A stretch of DNA of 64,000 nt from Congeria kusceri (Eukaryota; Mollusca; Bivalvia; Myida; Dreissenidae), in contig CM051032.1 of NCBI GenBank assembly GCA_027627225.1, forward strand, positions 69,465,320 to 69,529,319, read 5' to 3'. A program made the translations under genes and the position numbers. Each line of letters opens with the position of its first letter. Position 1 is the stretch's first letter. A model generated the notes under the pieces. It was given only the letters and a program-made list of their open reading frames with translations. It was not told where the DNA came from and made no database searches. Below are positions 11,493 through 23,400 of the stretch, piece after piece.

Positions 11493-14400
11493 CTGTAAGC
11501 ATGGTGGTTAAGACATACAATTTGTAGTTGTTGTAGTAAGATGACATAGTTTATACCAGGTATATCCAAAAATCAGACCAATTAAAAAGCGAAACAGACA
11601 AAACAAGACAATTTATTAAGACTTGTGTGTTGAACATCATCTAAACATCGATTACTGCATGTATGTTCTAACGATATATATGTACATACAAAAAGAAATG
11701 TCTGCAACTGGCAGAACAAAATGTTTAGAAATTGATTCCTAAACTATGTAAAGGTCTTCAAAAAACATCATATTATGTGATGTTTTACTTGAATGCGTGT
11801 GTACACAAAAATAATGTAAAACGTATTTTTAAAATAGCAATCATTATTGGTTACCAGTTATGTAAATACGCACACTACATGATATGTAACGCATATAATT
11901 TTACAATAGCCTTCTTCCAGAATAATGGCCCCAAATCATTGTTACCATGTATGTATAACCTGCATCCTAAATTTAAGCTTTCGGCCACATTACTTGTTTG
12001 TGAAATGGTCATGAAATAATTTCCACCGCCATTCTCCCCGTAACTCTGATTCAAGTAGGGCGATTGTCAGTTACTGGCATAAGTATGTGCACTTAGTACT
12101 GGTTAACCGCTTAGATGCTTAAAGTTACTGGCATAAGTATGTGCACTTAGTACTGGTTAACCGCTTAGATGCTTAAAGTTACTGGCATAAGTAAGTGCAC
12201 TTAGTACTGGTTAACCGCTTAGATGCTTAAAGTTACTGGCATAAGTAAGTGCACTTAGTACTGGTTAACCGCTTAGATGCTTAAAGTTACTGGCATAAGT
12301 AAGTGCACTTAGTACTGGTTAACCGCTTAGATGCTTAAAGTTACTGGCATAAGTATGTGCACTTAGTACTGGTTAACCGCTTAGATGCTTAAAGTTACTG
12401 GCATAAGTATGTGCACTTAGTACTGGTTAACCGCTTAGATGCTTAAATCGGCTAAGCTTGCCCAGGAAAAGTGTGAGTAGGTTAACTGACAGCCGTTATA
12501 TGACTGAAATACTGTTAAAATGCCGCAAACAATCGAAACAAACAAACAAACAGAAAGAAAGCTGTGTTACCTTGATGCTGGCCACCCACAGAGATCAGGT
12601 TGAGGACTGGTGGAGTGGGGCACCTCTGGGCTACAGCGCGGCTAAATAAGACAACATTGTATAAGTTCAGTTTTATTAGGAAAGATCTACAGCAAAATAG
12701 AAGGGTGCTGCACCTCGCTCCTTTTTTGTTCTCCCCACTGCCCATCTTCTAATAAAATAATGTTGAAAATCTTCAGAAATTCTATATATGTTTGCAAATA
12801 CTTTATGACACATGAATAACTATGTTTAAAAACCCTAATTATAAGCGTTTTACACATGAAAACCCTGGATTTAGCAACTATTAGAACATTTCAGCAAACT
12901 GGTCTGGCTATCCACCTGATCCTTTATACATGTAGCAGCAACCCATGTCCTTCCCAACTTTTTTTGTATTGCTACTGCTATATCAAAGTAAGTGTTTGAC
13001 AAATAAAAGCTTAAACAGCCCGAGTCAGTTTGATATAAAGCGCTTTAACTATATTTGAGGCGCGTAGTGAGAAAACCGGGCTTAATGCACGAGCGTAAAG
13101 TGTCGTCCCGGATAAGTCTGTGCAGTCCGCACAGGCTAATCCGGGATGGCACTTTCCGCCAACAGTGAATTTATGTTTAGGGGAGACGTTCTTGAAACAG
13201 AAAATACATTAAAAGCGGAAAGTGCTGTCCCGGATTAGCCTGTGTTTATTGCACAGGCTAATCCGGGATGACACTTTACGCACATGCATTAAGTCCGGTT
13301 TTCCCACGACGCGCCTCATTTATACTAGGTTTTGTTCATGCGTATGTTTCACACGTCTACTGATACCATACCTGTATTTTCAGTGATATAGGCTTACCTC
13401 GATTTTACTCGATTCCAGTATGAATTGGTTTGTAATATCTTCAGACATAAAGGTCACTGTCAGCTTAAGTGTGTCCGAGCTCTAGTCCTTATGCACCTAT
13501 CATTATTTTCCCCCAAGGGGGCCCAGGGTGACCCAATATTACCGGGATCTAAAATCCGACCAAAGTATATTTCCCGGGACCCGGAAGCATTCGATGTGTC
13601 TGACAGTCAAATTCCTGCCTGTCAGGAATCACTTTCAGTCTAAAGTCCCGTATACGCACGCTTTTCCCCACCTGGGGGGAAATATTTGTAGGTGCATTAC
13701 ATACGGTATTAAAAAAAAAATTGTATGTTACAACAAGCAGCATTCAACTCACAGGAACTGTCCACCTTGGGAGAAACCGATTGCATTGTAACCTCCGGCC
13801 AGTTTACTGTCAGCTGCCAGCTTGGAACAAACCAATGTAATCTGATCATTCACATTCATGAAGAACCCATTCAGCGTGTCCTGAAATACAACAACATTTT
13901 TGTGTACCACCTATTTTAGAAACTATTGTATTTATTTAATCCAACACATGTATATGATCTATTATAGCAAATAGTATTTTACCATTATTATGTAAATTTT
14001 ACAAGAGCTCTCTCAGGACAGCGCGCTCAACTATTCAACCGCTTTGTCAGGGTTTTTGGCCTTTGTCACTTCAAAAAGGGGCATATCTCTGCTAAAATGC
14101 TGGTCACAGTTATGTTCCTTGGCCAGTGACCTTATATAATGACCTTGACATTTGTGAAATTTCAATTGAATATCTGTAGCAGATATAGAGATAATACATT
14201 TTTGCATGCAAACATTGATTTTCGAAGTACAAAAAGGGCATAATTCTGCTTAATTGCAGGTCAGAGTTATGGGCCTTGGTCAGTGACCTCACATAATGAC
14301 CCCTAACACATGAGTGACATTTCAATTGAATATCTGTAGTAGTTACAGAGATATGGACTGGTTGCGCACAAACCTTAACCACAGCATTACGCAGACACCG

Positions 14401-17400
14401 ATGAACGGGTGAGTAGTATAGCTCCAACTATTCGGTGAATAGTCGAGCTAATAATGAGCAGAATATAATTTGTGTAAACCTATAGTAATACCTAGATGAT
14501 AATTATAATGGCAAAAGAGCTAATACAAGTACATTGTCTTCAAACAACTGTCTACACAGTGTTGTCAAAATGTATTTACTACTAAATTATGGCCATTAAA
14601 TGAATCCCAACATTTTTTGGAAAAAAAATACATCAATACATATATGTAATGATCAACAAACACAAGTATTAATAGACTTTCAAATTTCATTACAAATCAT
14701 CATATAAATGATGGAAATACAATCATATAAAGAAAGCATTGAAAATAATTACTTCTTCGATATTTGATCCAATTTCAAGCGACAGAACATAAACATCTTT
14801 GACATGTTTTTCAATCAGATTCTTTATTGATCCCATACTAAGTGGGTTGCAGCAACTGTCACCTGAAATAAAATGCGATGTGAAAATAATCCAATGCACA
14901 AGGGTGAATAATCCTAGTGGTTCTTTATGTTATAAATATTTCAGAATTTTGCAACAACACCATTTCCTGGTTATCAACCTGTGTTTTATAACTATTATAT
15001 ATATATCCATGTCATGAACTATATGCTTTAAAATAAATTTATATTAAATGCATCAAAACTTAACACACAATTTTGGGACATATGTACATGAGAAATATTT
15101 AATTTTTTATGTGCGCACGTAATAGCTATCACGTTGCAGGGCCTTCCCCAGGATTTTTTTCAGGCGCCCAGGTCTCGAGAGGGGTGGCTTAGGGAGGCGA
15201 ATTTAATTTCGCGGCATATGTCAAATGACGTTATCTGGTGCGTTTTAGCTCTTAAAATTTAGGCAAACAGCTTTTCATATTTGTAAACGTTTAAACGAAA
15301 TGAAATAAACGAAACATCACCGCTAAAACGGTATACCTTGAGCCTTTTTGAAGCATCCGGCATCAATTTTGTTGCGAAACTGAAAGTGGCTAATAATGTT
15401 TTCCAGATGTTTACGTCCAGTGTGCATCCCTTTCGCACAGTGACGTCATGATCAAACCAACTATTCTTGTCGTTCTGGAATATTTAGGTTACACTCGATC
15501 TACTTACAGAGCCTTTTTCTGTTCGATTAATTATGTTCATATGGGCATGTGTTTAGTGTTTAAACACTGTTTTAATCGTTACAACTGTTGAACCGATTGG
15601 ATAATTGGTGAATTGTAAAGATCTTGATTAAATCATACATTTATATAATACATGCTTTGTTCATGCAAAAATGGCAGGAAAATTTCCTCGTGCACGTCTT
15701 GCCAACGCGCGTAAAATGTTAAAATGTTAGTAAAGCACATGGTCCGTACACGCACACTTTCCATGCTTGGAATGTGACGTTGTGCTTGTCAGCAGACATT
15801 TCGTGCTCTTTTGTAGAAAACACAGGTTTTAAAATAAACAAGACAGTTTATTTTACGAAACTACAACAGTACCACTGGATAGGCTTTTCCGATTACGATT
15901 TCATATTAGCGTATTTTTTTTTTTAGTTTTCGCAGTTTATTCTTTTATTGTAGTTATGAAATTTAGCAAATAAATAAGTGTGGATATTATAAAATACGAA
16001 AGGGCAAGGGTTTGTTTTGACGCGAATATGAGGTTAATTGTGTGTGGATGCATGCCGACTGCCCTTAGCTCAGATTTCCGCATTGCATTTCAAGAAGCGG
16101 AGTAAATGCAGAAAAGATGCGGAAATGTTGTGGAAATCTTCAGTTTCCACAGATTCTCCACATCTTTTCTGCAAAAATGATTTTAGCTTTGTGGACAAAT
16201 TTCTTATATGCGGAGAACATGCGGAAAGTATGCGGAATATTGACACTTAGAAATTGTACAGTTGCGGAAATTCTGACTTAGACATTTTCATGATGCAGAA
16301 AAGTTATACTTTGAAAAAATCACAAGTTTGTTAGTCTATTTAATAAAACAAGAGCTGTTTGTAAAACATATATGCCACCTCTAGGTTAAAAACAATCTTT
16401 AATATCAATCTGGTGAGAATTGGTGAACATACACCCATGAAACCACAAGTCTGAATTCTGTCTGATCTCTGTCTGAATAAATACTGAATACAGTCTGAGG
16501 ACATAACCTGGTACATAACCTAAACATCTATGTGAAAAAAAGGGGAATATATCTGTCAAAATACAAAACACAGATATGGGGAATGTTGAACTTGAAGTTG
16601 GAGTTGAGGACAAAGGTATATTCTAATTTTGAAGTGAATAACTTATGTAATTTTGAAGTTACACAAGTTTTATTTATAAACTTTAACATAAAAATCTATG
16701 TGAAAAAGGGACATAACTATGTCAAAATACAAAACTGAGTTATGGGGAATGTGGCACTTGATATTTGAGTTGATGATAAAGGTATATTCCAAGTTTCAAG
16801 AGAATAACTTATGTAATTTTAAACTTACAAAGGGCATAAATAATGCAGTTTTATGACTTTTACAGTACACCATACCGTGCAATGCTATGCAGGATATGAT
16901 GTCAGTTATGATGTCATAAGTTGACTTTAATTGCTCAAGTTTGAAATGATTAAAACATGATTGTGATGTTTAAACAAAAATATCTATGAATAGTGAAAAC
17001 TTGGAACCTATGTTTGTAAGTATTATTTCATTTAAGTTACAAACAAGTCAATAAACTACATGTATAACTGATTTTGCACATTTGACATGGTTTGACAATT
17101 TTAAGCATTTATAATATATTTTCACGACCATATGCCTAGAGGCTTAAGCTGCATGTCTTCTTACTACTAACAGTTATGTTCCTTTAAACAACAATCGTTT
17201 GACTTATTGTTGTTTTCCTTACAATATAATCCTTCCATCAATGTTCTATTATATAATGAGTTTGCAAAATGGACAATCAGTAGTTTATCATTTGTCTGTA
17301 TTTTAATGTTAACTATGGAAGCACAATTGTACAATACAATTGTGAAAAGTTGCATAATCATTATATTGTTTACTGTTCCTAACCACATTGTACTTTAACC

Positions 17401-20400
17401 CTTACTGCGCTGAATATGTATTTGGCTTATCAGCAGCCTGGTACTGATTATTTTTTGGAGAATTCCTGGTTTTACAGTCATGTTAGTTGACCTTCATTTT
17501 CACCATTATATGTTTATCTTTGATATATAAAACCTATATAATATGTGTAGGTAATTGAAAGACGGACATTTTGACGCAACTTGTTTTCACCTGTCGTTAT
17601 TTTTACACCAGTACAGGTGAGATAAACTTATAAATACAGGTAAAATTCAACAAATGAACGATTTTATTAGCTTTATTATTAGAAATCTCTCTTTTTTATT
17701 TAATAAATAATAAAACAATGTCAGAGTACAACAAACAGCTTGTAATTGTTAAATTTTGACATAAAATAGACAAAAATACTGCCTAATTAACAATACAGGT
17801 AAATTGTTTTGACTGTCCATTATTGGTAAAGAGTAGCAACATTTTTCTTGAACAATGCATATTACAAAATACCCAGTTTACTCTGTAGAGCATCATTACA
17901 TCAAATAATTGTTTAATATTTGTTTTTATTTATTAAAGATTTGATTATTTCATTATTAACAGGTATGCAAGGTAATTACAGGTAAATACAGGTGTGTTAT
18001 GATATGTACTGGTTATACTCCATATAAAGTTCATTTTGTTACACAACAAAAACAGTGCTCAGCAGTTTCACTTTCAGTCAGAGTCTTCAATCTTGTAGTT
18101 CACAAGAGTGTGATACCTCATGAAGCATGGCACAACACATTACAACTCCGTAAGAATGTCCGAGGGTGAGTTCGCTGTCCTCAGCATTAGGATCGGGGTC
18201 GTAATCTGCTCCTGTGTAAATGTCAAAGTCACACATGTAGCCTGACTTGCTTTCACTTAGCACATAGAGTTTCACTCCAAACCTGTCGGGCTTGTTTGGG
18301 ATGTACTGTCTGAACAGTAGTCGTCCCTTCCATGGCACCATACCTTCGTCCACCACGATGTTGTGATCCGGAGTGTACGTGTTCCTGAAGCGAGCTGTTA
18401 CCACGTCGTAGATGGGCCTCACCTGAAACGACAGAATAACAAATATGTTACTTTATTGTTTTACTTTGTTGAACTGATTGTATCTGTTGCTTTATGTGTT
18501 AAAAATTTTAAAAGAAAATTTCATACAAAATGTGAGACAATAATTAGGTACCATTCGGTTATTGAAATAGGCTGACAATTTGTTCATGTGACTTGTGTCA
18601 AATTTGAATGTAGATATGTAACATTGTTGTAAACACATATATGCAGAATAAATGTATAAACTTGTGGTATGTTTTTATTTCAAGATGGCAAATAAAATAT
18701 ACATGTAAAGTGTTTAGTTATGAATATATACACACCTTGTACAACGGATCGAAGCCTTCTTGTTCACGAGTGGGTGCTGTCGTGTTGTCTGCCAAATGCA
18801 AAAATGACAACAAAGACAGAAACCTGTCTCGTGGCATCATATGGCTGAACTCTGGAGTGCAGACCAGCTTGTCAGTAGACCAGTAATTGCTGAGTGCAGG
18901 TTTGTCAATGAGTCCCATAACAATGGTCATGCCCAGAAATTTTCGTATCTCAGGCCCAGTAGTGTCATACCAAGAGTTCATTCTCGAAAAACGAGACGGC
19001 TGCTTTTTGGCTCGTTGCTGTGCAAAATACCTATTCGTTTCGAATGCAATATGATCCATGTCCCCATCATTCAGAAACAACGAGAAATAGTCTAATGGAA
19101 CTGAATCGATCTCCAAATCAACGCACAAACCACTTTCTGCAACGAATGGTGGTACCAAAGGTTCAACAACACTCGACGACCAATTTGCTAACATGTCACC
19201 TGGAGACTCTCTGTCGCCTTCAAACTGGTTAGCATCGTATTCTGGTAATTGTCCAGGCTGTACATCATGTATATCTTGCTCATCAAACCCTTCAAATTCC
19301 TCAAAATCACAATCGCTGTCCGAATTACCAAAGAATAGTTCTGCATCAAAACTAACGTCCGCCATTTTCTTTGTCTCGTTTTGGTCTGAATTTCAAGACT
19401 TGTTGATTTTACATTTCGACGTCATAAAATCAAAAATAAAGACCAATCATATCGTTTCAAATTAGGGAAGACCTTTTTTTATTGGTTAATACTGAAAAAT
19501 ACCGATGACGTAAATCGGGGAAACTCCCGGAACTACTAAAATTAGACCACTATTGAAAACAAGTATACTCGGTTCCCGTTCGTACTGCACTAAATTCCGG
19601 ACCCGAGTTTACCCGGTTCCCGCGCAGTAAGGGTTAAGGAGGTTTTTTTATACATAATAAACTGGAAAATGGAAAATAATGTATCTGTTATACTTGTCTG
19701 CATAAAATTATGTTGTTTTGTTGATTTATATTAGGACAATTGTACTACTGGTTAGCGAGTATTAGTCGGACAGTAGTATTATCTAGACGTTTTTAAATAT
19801 TTGCGTTTTGTAACTGCTTTTCATATTTTATCATCATAATACAAATAAACGCATATATTTTCAAGTACGTTTCGTTTTTCTTCGAAAATAGTGAGTTTAT
19901 TTTTTGGTAAAACCCCAAATGTTTACGTTGATAGTCTTAAACGCATGCAACTGTCGTCTGGGGAAGTAAAATGATGTGCGCATGCGCGATAAAATCCCAA
20001 TTTGGGGCCCAGACAGGGTTTGTGATAGTTTTGGCTGTCTGCTCATTATAGCAGACAAACTCTGGCAGAACATTATTTAACCCACTACGACGTTAAGGAC
20101 ATGCGTAGTAGCTACATAGATACGTAACGTCTAGTAAACTCTTTAAAACGTCATGCTTCCATATTTGTTTCAACGCCTTACTTATATTCTCTAGTAATTA
20201 CTAAATCATTTGATAAAGTGGTATTATTTTGATATAAATTATGGATCTGATAATTTATTTGTTGTATAATATAAATTAAATAAAGTTATAAAGCATTTCT
20301 CTGTATATTTAACTGTTACAAAAAACGTCTGGAAAATACTACTGTCAACGTGAAAAAGACCGTGTTTTATGTACCCCTTTCAGGGCCTCTATTGTTGCGC

Positions 20401-23400
20401 ATGCGCACAAGTGAAACTTTTTTTGTTTACATACGCAAATTGGTGATCAACCCAGGATATTACAAGCTAATTTTCATCGTTGAGTTTGTTCATGAATTAT
20501 AACTGTCCCAAAATAAATGCATATTTCGTCCGACAAATACTCGCTCACCAGTATATCATGAAAAAAGTTGCATTTCCACTTAAGTCTTGGATGTTTATAA
20601 TATTCACATATTATTTAATGTCTGACAAACCATTTTAGGGGAGTAAACCATCGAACCTTAATAAATATCAAGTGCCACCAAAGCACTTAGTGTAAAGATC
20701 ACAATAATTACTGTATCTGTGGTTATAGTCTGAATGCAGTCTGAATAACGTGTCTGAATAGCCATCTGAATATTGTCTGAATTCTTATGAATTTTGTCTG
20801 AATTGTTCCATTTTAAGTCTTTTCCAGCAATGTCAGACATAATAGACGCATCCACAAATGTCAATTATATTCAAATTAATCTCCAATATTATCCAATCAT
20901 CACACTTGGATATCATGTGTTTGGCGATGAAAATATTTGATACAAAAGAGCATGTGCATAATATTTGTGATATTCAAATGAGCACGTGGCAATGTGTGTG
21001 ATTTTCGATGAATGGACATAAAGCCTTATTCTTCAGATACCGTTCTATCTTAGATACCGTTTCTTCACAAGATACTCGACAATAACAGCGTGTTCGGTAT
21101 CCTGACACACCGGAAATATATGCTTTCATGCAGACATCATCTTTCAGTAAATACAAGCCACAACATCATGTTAAATTGGTAAAATAAATCACTCTTTTAA
21201 TGCTCTACTTTCATATTCTGGTCTTGTGTTTAACAGCAGTGCTAGTACTCCTTTTCCATCGATATTCACTAGATTTTTCAAACTTAAACTGAAAAGTATT
21301 TCACAAAAATTGAGATTAAAACAGATTGCTCTATTAGTCTGTAAAGAACAATAGCGCGTGCACCAACCTTTGATGACGTCATAACCCAAACAAAGACAAG
21401 AAACGGTATCGAAAGCTGCTTGTTTTTCTGGGAGATTATTATGGTTGACCTGTTCTGAGTGCTGTCATTCGTTTATAAAGTGAGATTTTACAGATTTTGT
21501 ACTTTGACCTCAATGATAGATATTTTGTTCATATTTAATATGTTTTAAAAACGAATATGGTCAAACCTATTTTAAGTACGAATTCTTAGTGTCATGAAGA
21601 GAAACGGTATCTAAAAAATAGAGCATAATTCTTTAACAATAGCTTGGAAGGAGTTTTAACTATTTGTGGAAAACCCCAGATCAGTCTATTCAGAAATAAG
21701 TCTGACTCAATTCAGACAGTACTTTTTCATGAGGGTATAGAGCGGAAACAGCTTAAAAGGCCAATTTTACTTAAATTGACCCAGTGTTCTGGCGAGGTAT
21801 CACGGAAGGTGAGACATTTGTCTCACAGCTAATGAAAAATTGGGGACATTTCCAATTTTTTGGAGACACAAACAAAATACACCTACAATTTCCTACAAAT
21901 GATAAAATCAATAACAATATTTATTAAACTTGACTAGTTGTGTCTTGTTTAAGTGTCAGTGGTTGGTATGAGTTTAACCAACAGCAGTTAACATTAGAAA
22001 CACAGTTAATGTTGTTTTTTTTGTTTTTTTTTCAACTGTTCAACACAAATAACTGATATAACTTATAAACTTCAAATTAGTGACTTTCAATGGAAAACGT
22101 TATTCTTTTTGTACTTAATAAAAAGTGAACGCGTCATAAAATTTCCTTCAACATTGTAGGCAAGCCAACTGTGCTTTTTAAACCAAGAATTTTGGAATTT
22201 TCGTTCAGGTTTTTATTTCAAATTCGTGACACTGTCACTTCGAGAAACTTCTAGACCGTCACCGGCTTTATTGATAGGGTTGCAGGCAGCTTGCGAAGCA
22301 ACGGTCAGACTCGTATCGTTACCAACAAACTATTATGTTTTGATGTTTTGCGAGGAGAAATTACTCAATATAACGTTCGAGGCTTTTTTTCTTAGGCGAC
22401 ACAGCAGCCGACTACATCTTGGAAAACAAAGCGAAAACTCTTCAATATGAAGATAAAGCTCGAACGCATAATGTTATCGATTGGCTAAGATTGTAGCGCC
22501 ATATTTAATTAAACCAATCAGAAAGCAGACCTCAATTGCATGTTTGATTCGTACTCGGTACACTTCGAGAGATTTGATATTTGTCCCCAAATTGTTGACA
22601 TTTTTGACGATTCGTCCCATTAAATTTTGTATGCGACAAAAATCGCTACTAGACCAATTTTTTGGCAACATTTGTGAAAAATGAGCCATAGAATTGCGAT
22701 TTCATGGCCTCGCGAGAACACTGTTGACCGCGAGTGTCAATTTTCTGTGGATTATTTCCACCTGCTGAAAAACAAATGCATTAATTTTCCGCAAAAGTTC
22801 CGCATATATGGAAATAGAAATGTCTGCATTGAACGCGGAGAAAAAACGCATTTATTTTCCGCAGAAGTTCCGCATATGCGGAAATAAAATTCTCCGCATT
22901 TATTGTGGAGAAAAAAGGTTTCTTGTCCGAATTCTCCGCATTCCGCAATCTGGGGAATTCCGCGTGTGAATTTCCGCGTCCGAATACTCCGCATTTTGTC
23001 GGCATTCATTGCGGACAAATTTGTGTGGAAGAAATGCGGAATTCCGCATTATTTGCCGAAATCTGAGCTAAGGATGCGCCGATTCGTCAATGATAACGTC
23101 ATTCCATAGCAAAGATAACCTGAGCGTTTCTATATCGATTTTACTGCGTAATGAAACTCCGCCTACAGAGGCAGGGCTTCACGGTGATTGATTGCGGCTT
23201 AGGAATAACTGCAAATTATTAAAATTTGATCATTCACCTACTTGGTTGAGTGGGTGTTCATGTTTATAAAGTGAAAAACTGCCTTTATGACTCAAGAGAT
23301 TAGCTTTCACAGCAGGTACTGTCAGTCTACTTCAGTCAACATAGCTGATTAATTGATAAAATACACACCCCGGGCGATATTTATAAGTGCAACACTAATT

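Noticed and set aside
11732..12019. 95-codon plus-strand frame
   Set aside because: It lies antisense in PPT1 intron 4, with no recognisable similarity and AT-driven composition.
21040..21615. Inverted ATACCGTTTCT / AGAAACGGTATC words as a TIR pair
   Set aside because: Only about 12 bp match, spacing is inconsistent, and no target duplication is visible.
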